DNA of 64,000 nt from Oscheius tipulae (lineage: Eukaryota; Nematoda; Chromadorea; Rhabditida; Rhabditidae): assembly GCA_037178975.1 (NCBI GenBank), contig JASJZH010000004.1:2418001-2482000 (forward strand), written 5' to 3'. The position numbers and the translations under genes were made by a program. Each line of letters starts with the position of its first letter. Positions within the stretch are counted from its first letter, which is position 1. The notes below the pieces were generated by a model. It saw only the letters and a program-made list of their open reading frames with translations. It had not been told where the DNA came from and searched no databases. Positions 1 to 10,619 of the stretch are shown piece after piece.

Positions 1-713
1 TTCCTCCGAGTGACGATCGTCCGTCGCCTTTCCGATATTACCCGTGATATGGATCTCATTGTTCATACCCTTAGTGCCTATCCCAATACCGATTCGAATA
101 TTAAGATGGAAGTGGGTATCGAAGACTGTCTCCATATAGAATTCGAGTACAATAAGAACAAGTAGGCCTTCAACAGTGTTGCCCAAAGACTAGCGTTTCA
201 GATACCACTTGAGAGACGTGATCGTCGGCAAAATATATTTCCTCCTGGTCCGGATCAAGATCAAATATATGGAGGTTGCCATAATCAAGACGGAAAGCGT
301 CGGATCGGGTCCGAATATCTTCCGTGAGAACGAGACCGTCGCCAAGTTTGAGATCATGGACGGTGCTCCTGTCAGAGGTATCTTCTATTTTTTTTATTCG
401 GCTTTCCAATCTCTATTTCAGGCGAATCGATCCCTATTCGACTGTTCCTGGGCGGCTACGATCTGACGCCAACGATGCGAGATATAGGCAAGAAGTTCAA
501 TGTGAAATATCTGCTGAATCTCGTTCTTGTCGACGAAGAAGATCGCCGTTACTTCAAGCAGCAGGTTTGTGAGCATTCTTCTCTTGTTATTCATCCACTT
601 AGGAGGTAACTCTCTGGCGAAAGGCCGACTCTCCAGTGCGGAAAAACGAGATTGTTCCGGTCCACGATGTTCTCGCCACTGATCCTGAGCCGGTCACTGA
701 GCAGGAAGCATGA
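1..713 (+). CDS. vps26: Retromer subunit VPS26 (5' partial)
   Basis: This is the C-terminal two thirds of VPS26, the arrestin-fold subunit of retromer, which recycles cargo from endosomes to the Golgi or plasma membrane. The reading frame is open at the first base of the window. Exons read 1-161, 202-377, 422-564 and 603-713; the three introns are 38-44 nt with GT-AG ends. The protein follows animal VPS26 almost residue for residue: FLRVTIVRRLSDI, the IKMEVGIEDCLHIEFEYNK segment, DVIVGKIYFLLVRIKIK, EIMDGAPVRGESIPIRLFL and RRYFKQQE. The tail after the last beta strand is short and acidic and differs from vertebrates, which is usual for this family. Identity is secure; only the N-terminus is missing. 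Confidence 0.95.
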
Positions 714-1353
714 AATCTTAGAGCCATTTTTTTGCCACGGATCAGACAGAAACTCACATTCATCATTGCCTTCTTCCTTCTAATATTATCCCTGTGAAAT
801 ACTGTTGTGTTCGTTTTATAATCGAGATTATTCGCGTATGTATAGAAAAGAAATTCATCTCAAACATCCCCCTTCCACATACATGTCTGTCTGTGATCAT
901 TTCAGTTTGTATAAAGAGTTTAATTTTTTCCTCACTGCCATGGGAATAAAATTAAGTGGATGCTCCAAAATATACCGAAAAGTGGGGAGAGTTTGAGCCA
1001 ATAAGCCCATTTGTTTGCGGACTGTGTTTTCCTTTTGCGGCGCAGACCGCCCTGTAGGTGTTACTCTCCATTCTCCTCCTCTGCTCACTTTGTCGCCCTC
1101 GGTTTGCATAGCCTGTTCAGTCACTTTCCACCCCCTGGCAGATAAGAGGCCCCATTTCTGGCAATATGATAGCATCCACGCAGCATTCCACGATAATACA
1201 GCTTGTTCGCTGCTCCTACCTCCCCGTTTTTCGAGGTCAAATTGAGACCATCCACATGCAATCGACTTTTTATGCGCCTCATCAAGGTTGCTGACCTCTC
1301 GCCCCATCCCCCCGAAACCAAATCACCCACAGTAAGCGAACTTGTTTCAGCTC
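714..1353. other. Spacer between vps26 and the myosin gene
   Basis: This stretch holds the vps26 3' UTR and the upstream region of the myosin. No coding exon with conserved protein sequence was recognised on either strand. It ends with a polypyrimidine tract and TTTCAG at 1345-1350, only 3 nt before the myosin start codon, which looks like a trans-splice acceptor. An open frame of 136 codons on the minus strand has no recognisable family and is probably chance. Confidence 0.6.
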
Positions 1354-4300
1354 ATGTCAGCAAAGCCGCCCTTACCCCCGAAGCGGCATTTCAACCAGAT
1401 GGCCACAAATGGAGAGGCGGACCATGGCATCCGATTCATAGGTAATTCACGTGATCTATTTTTGTGACGAATCCAGTGAGTCAATGGCAACTAATCGATC
1501 TGGCTATTTTTTTTTTTGAAGAATAACGGAGATTTCAGCGAAACCAGCTGTCGTCCAGCCCAATTTGGATGGGGAGATTAAAAGTTTTGATATCCAGGGC
1601 TTGAAGCTGCCCGCATTGGCAGTAGTTCAGGTGAAAGTTCGTCAGCTGACGATCCAGAGGAATATCGCTGGTGAGTAGAAGTTGAAACAGGAATCTTACT
1701 CTTTACTCCAGGCGATTTCGGCTTCACTATTCGCCGAGTTCAATACCCAACAGGAACCCTTGGTGAATTGAGGACAGTTGTCTTCGTCGAGCCGACGAAA
1801 ATTACCTCGGGACCGCCGAGACCGGACGATGTGAGAAACAATCTTCTCCCAGGAGATGAATTGTTGGAAATTGGAGGCAGATCCGTCTCACAAATGTCCA
1901 GAGAAGAACTCCATGACTCAGTAAGGACAGCTGGAGCTACAATTGGTAGGTGAAGAGAATTGAAAAGTAGCAAATAAGTCCAGTTCTTCTCGTGAAAACA
2001 GCCCCAGAGCTGGCTGAATTTTGCGACAGACAATCAGGAGTCCGGGATCGAGGAGACACGATCCAGTTGAGCAATGTGAATACATCCCTTGTGGAGGTAT
2101 GCAGGATTCAAACTAAGTGTAAACCAAGTATTCAGGACATTCCCGAGGACCAACGTTACTGGCTCATCCACAAAGGAGGATACGCCTTGACCAGACTCGA
2201 AGAATTCCAAGCCGATGGTCGAGTCAAAGTGGCAGTAGCTGGACAGCACATGGTCGTCGATTCCACTGATGTCGACAGAGCCAATCCGGTGAGATTCGCC
2301 AGAGTTGCTGACGTCGCCTCTCTTCCCTTCCTGAACGAGACGGGCACAATTCATCTGCTCCGACAGAGGTTAGTCTTCAGAAAAGCGCTATCGTCAAATC
2401 CTGCCAATTACAATTCCGTGTTTTTGTTATTGCAAAGCAAGTTTGGCTTTGAGCGCTTTTTATGTCTGTTAATGTTCTACTAAGGAGCTTCGGGCGACTA
2501 GAAACATCCAAAGGCAGCATGTTCGATAGCAATACAGCTTTTCTTCAGACTGGGAAGCAATCTGCTTTACACGAACTCCGGATCAACTTCTGTGATCTGC
2601 CTGGCCAATAGTGACGGATCAGCCCTTCCGGATGACCGTTTGGTGAGTCTCTTCAAGGGATGTCGACGAGGACATATGCCTTCTCACATCTACGGGACCG
2701 CCCAGCAGCTATACAGGTAGGAATTAGACTATCAATCTTCCAATGTACTCTTCAGAAACATCCAAATGACGGGACAGGACCAGTCGCTGGTCTTGACTGG
2801 ACCTACCGGCAGTGGAAAGAGCTCACAGCTGAGAAATCTGACCAGATATCTGTCTCATGTGGCCGGATGGACCAAGCAGTTGACTTGTAAGTCTTACTTT
2901 TTAATAGATCAGTAGAAATCTATCCAGACGATCGAATCTCGCTCATGTTCGGAATCCTGGAAGCCTTTGGAAACTGCACTACCACTCTCAACCACAGCGC
3001 TACCCGTTTTGCTGGTCTCTATAGTCTCGGATTCGACAAGTCGGCAGCTCTGAAGTAAGTGAAGAATGGATTCGAAGAGTACCAAGTCCAGAACTATTCA
3101 TGTGAATACGGGAATGCTCCAATCCGAGCTGATTATGCGTCACACCGACGGAGAAGCACTTTTCCACGTCTTCTATTATCTTCTGGAAGGAGCGGATCAG
3201 TCTCTCCGTGACCGTCTCCAACTCTCAACCCTTCCCAGCTCGACCATCTCCCCGTACAAAAAGACCGCTGAACGGGAGAGTGCAGCTATGGTAAGATAAC
3301 CTTATTCGTTGGAAACAACGTGGAATCAGGCCTGGAACCAACTCCTTCTCGCATTCAATGAGCTCTCGATCTTCAACAGTCAACAAATCTCTGGAATCAG
3401 TTCAATTCTGGGTGCCTTGCTTCATCTTCATGCTGCGGGAGCGACGCCTGGAAGTGCTCAGAAAGCTCACTTCTTGAGAGCGGGAAATGCTCAAACGGCT
3501 GCAAGTCTCCTTGGAATATCTGTCGAGGCTCTGGGCAATGCTGTCTTCCGTGCGAAACTGCCCTCAGTCAACAACAATCCGACCATCGGAGCTTCCTTGA
3601 GGCTAGTTAACATTCGGAACAAATGTAATAGAGATTTCCAGTCGAATGTCTTTCACCTCGCGAGGCCCAGATGGTCCGGAAGCTTTGGTCGCCTTTGGAG
3701 CATCTCTCTACCATGAACTGTTCACGACAATCACAGAACAGATTAACAAAACATTTGCGTCGAATTCTGCGCTCTGCTCTATCTCGGTTAGGCAGAAATT
3801 CAATAGAGATCATAAAACGTAATAGGTCCTGGATATTCCCGGCTATACGTTCCATTCGGAGTGGACTGACCGGTCTAAACGACTCTTGACTCTCGGCGAT
3901 CTGACATTCAACTATGCTAACGAGCGAGTGGCCGAGCTCTTCTACGATTACACATTTACCGAACCGCAAGAGATCTATTCGAGAGAGAACGTAGATGTAA
4001 ACGTGCAACATCCGATTCATAGACCCCATGAAATGACAAGACTACTGGATCAGAAGCAGCAACTGGTAGGTGTCTCTTCTTGAAAGTTCAAAGAGAGTCT
4101 TACAGCTGGCATCCACTGACATCGACGAGAGATCCGAGGAGAAACGTGGAATCTTCCCTATTTTGGAAGAGGAGGCCATGTTTCCTGGTGCATCTGATGA
4201 GAGCTTCGTTCAAAGAATCTTCGTTCATCTGGGAGACGACACGAGGTTAGTTGAGGAATCTGAAGGCTCTCGAAAAGTAATGTAGACTGATAAACCGAGG

Positions 4301-7300
4301 AGACACATCCACGAAGATGGTTCTTTCCCACGGTCTCGGATCTCATAAGGCAACTTACAACGTAGATGGATGGATCAAACAAGCCCAGCCGGTCGAAGGA
4401 GCCAATCTTGTTCGTCCACTGCTCGCGTCCACCACATGGTACTCTTGTCTCAATCCAGGAAGTATCTCTGTTCAGTCCCCTAATCGCCTCCCTCTTCGTG
4501 GTCACAGCTCTGCCAGCCGAAGCTTCACGTCTCCGTCGAGCCACCCAAGTCGCACAACTGGAGCTGATGTCGAAGAGGACCTCCAATGGGATTTTCGGCA
4601 ACGCTCAGGGACAACTGGTTGGTTCTTGAGAGAAAGACTCATAATGCTCGACAACATTGTGTTTGTCAACCTGATTAGCTACCCTCCGCGCTCGCAGTTC
4701 CGTCTCTCTCTCACTCTCGAAAGCGGAAAGTTCATTTTCAGGAGCAATTACTCAAGAGTGTCAAGCGGGCCCAACACGTCCACTTCGCGCACTGTCTTCT
4801 CCCGACGGCGAGCATGAGAACCACAACCGAAATCATGGATGTCCCCTTCGTCCGCTGCCAACTCAGGACAGTTCAGTTGATTGAAGCTGTCAGGGCTAAC
4901 AATCGAGGTTAGTGTTTCCTTCACTTCTTTCTAGTCTTAGGTTACCCGGAAAGAGTCAGTTTCCGCGACTTCCGTCGTCGTTTCTCTTGTCTGGCTGGGC
5001 AAACCGCTGGCCGACTCGACGCTCTGGATGATCGAGCTGCTGTCGAGCGGATCCTGGTCAATTGTGACATCCATCAGCATAGATATCGCCTAGGAATAAG
5101 CCAGGTAGTGAGAGTACGAGATAGAAACAAGGGAAAGTTTCAGCTCCTTCTGGCCAGCGATCTTCTGATCGAGCTGGAAGACAAGCGGGAGTTGAGTCTG
5201 GGAGGACTGATCGAGTCGCTCCAGAGAGAATGTCGTCGTCATCTGGCCACCAAATGGCTTCAAAAGAGACGGATGATGGAAAGTGCCATCCGATGTATCC
5301 AGAGAAATAGTAACTCGTACATGAAGACAAGAACCTGGCCCTGGTGGAAGCTGTACACTCGAGTCGTCCCTCTCATCAATGTCCAAAGGTTGATGATCAT
5401 ATGAAAGATCAGAACAAGCCCCTTTAGAAATGAGACGGACGTTTCTGATTGGAGGAGAAGAGTCGATGAACTGACTAACCAAGTAATGGAACTGAGATCC
5501 TCAAAAATCAAGGCTGAACGAAAGGTCGACGAGCTGGAACAGATGCTCTCGGAACATGCCAACACAGCAAGTGTGCTTACCAGCGCCTTGGAGAGAGAGA
5601 ACGAAAACAGAGTTCATTTAGAGAGACGGATTCAGCATCTTTCTGAACATGGTGAGTTCCATCTCAATCGAACTATGACTGACTCTTTGTCTAGGAAGTG
5701 GCAGCATGAGTCGTGTCTCATCCCAAGTTGTACTGGATGGAGCTGAGGACAGGGAAAAGGTCGAGATGAAGATTCAACTTACTCAACTGCGATCGGCCGA
5801 AGAGGATGCCCGCGTCAAGGCTCAGAGAGCTGTGGCTCAACTACAGGATCTGGAGGGCCAACTGAATCAGTTAAGATCGAGAAACGATGTGCTGGAGAAG
5901 AAACAGAACAGGTAGAACTATTGAATTGGTACTTTGACACAAGAGGATAGATTTGATGCTGATATGAAACTGCTGGAGGAGCAGGTAGTCGAGCAGCGGT
6001 CGATAACAGAGGCTATCGAGACGGAAAGAGATGAGCTGAAGAGCAATGTAAACAGAAAGAACGCTGAATTGCAGGTGAGAAAAGTAGAAGAGAACAATCC
6101 GATGCTCTGAATTTAGGCCGCAAAATCGGAGACGACGGAACTGCGAGCTGTCGTGGCCAGACTCCGTCGTGAGACTGAACAGAGAGAAATCGAATCCGGA
6201 AACGAGCAGTTTGTCCTAGCGCAAAAGGTCAAAAGAGATCTGGAACAGAAAGTCCAGGCTCAGGAGACGGAACTGAACGAGCTAGTGGATCAGAATCACA
6301 TCCTGCAACAGAATGTGACTCGTCTGGAGATGAACAACGAGAGAGTCAGAGCCGATCTCGGCAGAGAGACGTCGAGTCGTGAGGTCGAGTTGGAGGAGAT
6401 GAGATCGCAATACCAGAGAAGGGTGAGTTTACAGCCAAATCCAAACCAAAAATTCTAATCAAATGTTTAGATCCGCGGAATGGAAGAACAGCTAGCGGAT
6501 GTCAATGATAAGTATCAGAGTCTTCTGACGGAGAACCGAGTAATTGTGACGAGAATGAGACAGCGGGACGTGACCACTCCGACCGAGATCTCCGGTGGTC
6601 ATTATAAGAGAGAGCTCCGAAAGGCTTTGGCTCTGCTGGCCGATACTCAAGCTGTTCTGGCCCACGAGAGAGAAGCCACCCCATCGCAGTCGATACTTCG
6701 ACAGCTGAGAAGTCAGCTGGAAGATGTGGAAGCAGCCAAGACGAGTGCTCTCAAAGGAAAGCACAATCTGGAGAGTGAGCTGAATGAAGTCCGCTCAATG
6801 CTAGAGGCGACTTTGGCAGCCAAGACTCAGCTCGAAGAGCGATGTCTCAATTTGTTGAGAGACAAGAATGCCGGCTGTGCCCTGGTGGAGGAGAAGGACG
6901 AACAGCTACAGGCTGCCTTGAAGAAATATCGAGCCGTCCTTCAGGACAATCATGTCCTACAGATCACCAATGCTGACAACATTGAACAGATGTCTGATTT
7001 GGAAAAGTACAAACACAAATTCGAGGAGGAAGTTCATGACCTGAAGACGGAAATCGAATGGAACCGTCAGCACACAGTCGAGAAACACAAACTGCTTCTG
7101 TGTGAACAGAAGTTGAAGGACACAGAAAATCGACTCGAGTTGGAGATTGCTCACAAGCTCCGACTGGAGGTGAGATCTTGACTAGTGAAGTGAATCTTCT
7201 TTCAGTCGATGGTCGTGAAGCTGACAGATGAGGTGGAATCGTTGACTGAACAGGAAAAGGATGCCTTGACGGCGAGAGACAAGGAACAGGAGAACACGAA

Positions 7301-7778
7301 GAAGAGCAAGTGGGTACAGATATCACAAGAGTGGTTGGCTTGTGCAAGACAAAAAAGAGTTGGGCAGCGTAGTCGAACCCTAGTCGTTCGGGCCAAAAGC
7401 GAGCACCTTGCCAATACACCAAGTTGGAAAACAACATAGGAAAAGCAGACACGACTCGCTAACAGTATGGATAAAAGAGAGAGTTCAGAAAGGAGGTGAT
7501 CAATCTCCAGGAGACGATAGAAGAGCTGAAAAAGAAGGACATTGATCAGCAGTCGAAGACCAAAAGCGCTGTAAGTTATCCCACGTTCTCTTCCAACAGT
7601 CTTTCAGCGATCCGAGACAGAACTTCTGGAGGACCAGTTGAAGAAAAGTCAGGGCGAACTGAAGCTGGCTCTTCGACGAATTGAGGCCCTACAAGCTGCG
7701 CTGAGTGAAGGACTGGACGGAGTCGATAATGATAGCGGCGACGAGGAGGATATGAACACGGGAATGGCCATTCTCTAG
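1354..7778 (+). CDS. myo18: Unconventional myosin XVIII (PDZ-myosin)
   Basis: Class XVIII myosin, a PDZ-containing, probably weakly active motor that works as an actin tether or myosin-II partner. The model starts at 1354, three bases after a 3' splice site, and uses many short introns. Order of parts: short proline-rich N-terminus; PDZ domain (about 1630-1950) with GDFGFTIRR and LLPGDELLEIGG, close to vertebrate MYO18A; a myosin head with P-loop GPTGSGKSS near 2800; the converter/neck with a WPWWKLYTRVVPLI segment near 5330-5380 that is typical of MYO18; then a long coiled coil rich in Glu, Gln, Leu and Arg from about 5450 to the stop. The size, roughly 1,800 residues, fits the family. One tail intron (7310-7488, 179 nt) is several times longer than its neighbours and holds a tRNA-like sequence. 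Individual head exons were not all checked. Confidence 0.9.
7361..7428 (-). repeat. tRNA-like relic in a myosin intron
   Basis: On the minus strand this intronic stretch has a good A-box (TGGTGTATTGG) followed about 40 nt later by a B-box (GGGTTCGACTA). The order and spacing are those of a tRNA and the A-box resembles tRNA-Gln/Glu. The acceptor and T stems do not pair properly, so it is a degenerate tRNA or the head of a tRNA-derived SINE rather than a working tRNA. A similar TTGGTGTATTG block occurs in the rrp8 intron near 34326. Confidence 0.5.
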
Positions 7779-8133
7779 TTCTTGTTTCCAGTATTCCCTT
7801 TATTTGTACTCTGTTTCTGTGATGGCCATTTCACTCGCTTTGTAGTAATATACGGTTATGAATGCTTTGTAAGTCCGGGGTTATTTGAAAGGAAAGGCAA
7901 TGTAAAGTAAACCAAGTTTCGAAAGATTGACAAGAATCAGTATTTACTCGTGCTTTCTGAGAGTACCTCGTGACCTGATCTGGCAGGTCTCTCCACCCGA
8001 TCATTGAACTTGACCTGTTTCGCTACTGTACTGCCCGTTGCCCTTCTTCTCGGCCTTCCTCTGGTCCTTGTTGGCCTTCCTCACAACCGCCTTGTACACG
8101 TTTTCCTACTGTGGCTCGTCCTGATCCCCAACT
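7779..8133. other. Spacer after the myosin gene
   Basis: This contains the myosin 3' UTR and sequence downstream of the minus-strand kinase relic. No intact gene was recognised. A Lys/Arg-rich reading frame on the minus strand around 8040-8110 may be part of the decayed kinase locus, but it carries no kinase motif. Confidence 0.5.
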
Positions 8134-8665
8134 GTTCAGCCGTCATCAATCGGCTTCTCGAACATCGCGACTGAGGGCCAAGTAAAGAACCGGTCTCTGC
8201 TTGTTGCTCTCTCCCCACCAGTGATCGACAGGCCAAAATCGGAGATTTTTGCCACATCTCCTTTTCCGAAAAGAGTGTTTCTCGCCGCGAGATCAAAATA
8301 GACAATATTCTTAGAATGAAGGTACTGGAGACCGAGGGCAGCTCCGTAGACATAGTTGACCTTTTTCTCCATTGGAACTCCTGGGGTGGTTTTACAATCC
8401 ACGTCTAGCACTGAAAGCAAAGAAAGTATTTTTCAGATGGGACAAAACCACTACACAGGCTCTAGCCCGAAATGAGCTCTAGATTAAGCTTATTTGAGCA
8501 AGTGTACTGTCAGAAGCCTATCCGAGGAGATGCCCAATCCGACTTACCATAGTTATTGGGACACAATTCCATAATGATCATGACTGGGTCTTCATTCGAT
8601 GCGATGCCGAGGTGTTCCGAGAAAGACCTCTCCTAAAGCTCCGGAGCCTAACTTGCGCTCTATCT
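8134..8665 (-). pseudogene. Degenerate Fer-like tyrosine kinase
   Basis: Pieces of a protein kinase domain lie in the correct order but broken. At about 8660-8600 (minus) a glycine loop reads KLGSGALGEVFLG. A frame change follows, and the sequence then jumps to a hinge-like EDPVMIIMELCP (8590-8545). The stretch that should carry the ATP-binding lysine and the alpha-C glutamate is absent. After a probable intron (GTAAGT near 8545 to TTTCAG near 8411) come AALGLQYLHSKN, a catalytic loop reading YFDLAARN instead of HRDLAARN, and VAKISDFGLS. The frame stops about 25 residues after DFG, without an activation segment, APE motif or C-lobe. The hinge and YLHSKN wording recall the Fer/SPE-8-type kinases of nematodes. 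It cannot encode an active kinase; a transcribed fragment is possible. Confidence 0.75.
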
Positions 8666-8788
8666 TGTTCCCTAGCTTCCAGAGAAGAAATAGTTACGTT
8701 GTTGAATGAATTTGATTTGTTTTGTGAAAGTTTCTGGCGAGTTTTCGAAATTCCAATTTGGTAGAAGAGAAGCAATTCAATGTACTAG

Positions 8789-9811
8789 ATGGTCTCCGTG
8801 CATCGTGTTCATGGACCCGGCCCCTCGAAGGAGATGATCATCACACTGGAAAGTGGAGCAAGCTGTGGCAGTGGTCGTTTCGCCAACGTCTATCGGGCCA
8901 CCCTGACCAAGCCTGTCGTGCTAACAGTCGCCGTCAAGAATGTCTGGGAAGAGAAGAACAGTCTGTCAGTTGAGCCCCCGGAGATCAGTATTCTGTCCCA
9001 GCTCGACCACCCGAACGTCGTCCGTCTGCTCTACCACTACTCGCGACCGGTTGAAGGAGAGCGAATGCACTGTCTTGTTTTAAACTTCATGCCCGAGGAC
9101 ATGGACAAGCTGCGCAAACGAGGGGTCCATCTCGATCTCCTCGATGCCCGTCTCTACAGCTATCAACTGTTCGTCGCCTGTGCCTACTTGGCCACGAAGA
9201 ACGTGCTTCATTTAGACATCAAGCCGGCCAATCTGCTCGTGGATCATCCGAAGGGACGGCTCCAGCTCGGCGACTTTGGGAATGCGCAGAAGGTTGAAGG
9301 TAAGGAGTTGGAACAGCCTCAAAGCTACCAAGTGACTCGTTACTATCGTGCTCCGGAAATCGTCTTCGGCTCGAAATACTTTACTACGGCCATCGATACG
9401 TGGGCAGCTGCCTGCTGTATAGTCGAATTCGTGACGGGACGTGTCCTGTTCAAGGGCAAGTCCGCGACAGAACAGATGAAACTGTTGATCGAGGTCTTCG
9501 GCTATCCGACAGACGAAGACGTCAAAGTGATGCGTATCTCTCGTCCGAGGACCAGTCGGCCAACTCCGAGAGGACTTGACAAGTACACGGGAGGAGAACT
9601 GCCGTCCGATCTGATGGACATTCTTCGTCTCGTGTTCGTCTACAATCCGACGCGAAGAACAACTGCTGCTGCCTGTCTGGACATGAAGTTCTTCGATCGT
9701 CTGAAAGACATCCCGGCTCCAAAAAGAGTAAACGGGACGACGATGCCTCGATTGGGCGGTATCGAGCAGATCAGGAGTGAAGAAGAAACCGACAGCGAAG
9801 AGAATAACTGA
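8789..9811 (+). CDS. GSK3-like Ser/Thr kinase, intronless
   Basis: A single uninterrupted frame of 340 residues encodes a whole kinase domain of the GSK3/shaggy group. Visible parts are a glycine loop (ASCGSGRFANVY), AVKNVW with the ATP-binding lysine, the GSK3-like LNFMPEDMDKL hinge, the catalytic loop HLDIKPANLLV, DFGNAQK, and the activation segment YQVTRYYRAPE, where the tyrosine of the GSK3 activation site is kept. The usual HRD arginine is leucine, while the catalytic aspartate and lysine are present. The C-terminus is acidic. Every confident neighbour has introns, so absence of introns suggests origin by retroposition of a GSK3 mRNA. Nematodes carry divergent, often germline-expressed GSK3-like paralogues; that role here is inference. 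Confidence 0.88.
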   Translation: MVSVHRVHGPGPSKEMIITLESGASCGSGRFANVYRATLTKPVVLTVAVKNVWEEKNSLSVEPPEISILSQLDHPNVVRLLYHYSRPVEGERMHCLVLNFMPEDMDKLRKRGVHLDLLDARLYSYQLFVACAYLATKNVLHLDIKPANLLVDHPKGRLQLGDFGNAQKVEGKELEQPQSYQVTRYYRAPEIVFGSKYFTTAIDTWAAACCIVEFVTGRVLFKGKSATEQMKLLIEVFGYPTDEDVKVMRISRPRTSRPTPRGLDKYTGGELPSDLMDILRLVFVYNPTRRTTAAACLDMKFFDRLKDIPAPKRVNGTTMPRLGGIEQIRSEEETDSEENN

Positions 9812-10619
9812 TAAAATACTCGTGTCGTCCGAATAACATAAAATCATGGCTAATATTGCTTTTTCTTATTCTTCAGCGTGACGTTTTCTACCTGTTTCGG
9901 TGCAAAAATGAACTAGAGAGCCTCTTAATCGGAGAGAAACAATCGTTTTTTAACCAATTTCTGCAGGAAACTACCGTATTCTTGACGCCAGTTCAGCACT
10001 GAGTCTGTTCAGGGACGGGTTAAGGTATTTTTATTTTACCAGCCTTTTTTTGCTGTTATTCGCTATGTTTCAAAATAACTAGAAAAAAAAGAGAGATGGT
10101 GAAAAGAACAAGAAACTGAAAATCCGCTGTCAAATGTTAAAAAGAGTGGCCCGGCGGTTCCGCGAGAGAAAGCTACAGTATGCGCCAGTCAACCCCTTTA
10201 CTAAACAGACTACATCTTTCGCCCATTTTAACGCAGTCTTTCTCTTTTTTCCTCCCATTTGTTGCATTTTTTCGCTATTGTTTACAACTCTGAATCGTTA
10301 GAAAGACCCTAGAAGAAGGAGTAGCTTAGCATTTGGGATTACTATGTCGCTCGTGTTTCATCTGTTTCGTTTTCATTGTTTTGCACTTCTTTATATGTTG
10401 GAAATACTTCCTTCAAGTTAGAAGGCACAAATCTTCATGCACGACCCATCCATTTCCCTAGCACAGTTCGCGCTCCACTGCTAAACAGCGGGCGCAGTTG
10501 AAATTTGAATATTCTTTTCTTTCTGGCGATGTAGGACGACTGATTGTAATGGTGTCGACCTTTTTTCTTGTTTGCTTCCCGTGACTAATCTCTTATACTA
10601 CTACTCGGTTTCAGAAAGT
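9812..10619. other. Intergenic region, no gene recognised
   Basis: About 800 bp rich in short A and T runs between the GSK3-like kinase and the next plus-strand gene. No coding exon, tRNA or repeat was recognised. It ends in GGTTTCAG at 10609-10616, a probable splice-leader acceptor a few bases before the downstream start codon. Confidence 0.55.

Noticed and set aside
897-1307. 136-codon minus-strand frame upstream of the myosin
   Set aside because: No domain, no splice context, and composition unlike the confident proteins; overlaps the myosin upstream region.
9212-9847. 211-codon minus-strand frame
   Set aside because: Antisense shadow of the GSK3-like kinase, whose plus-strand frame carries all kinase motifs.
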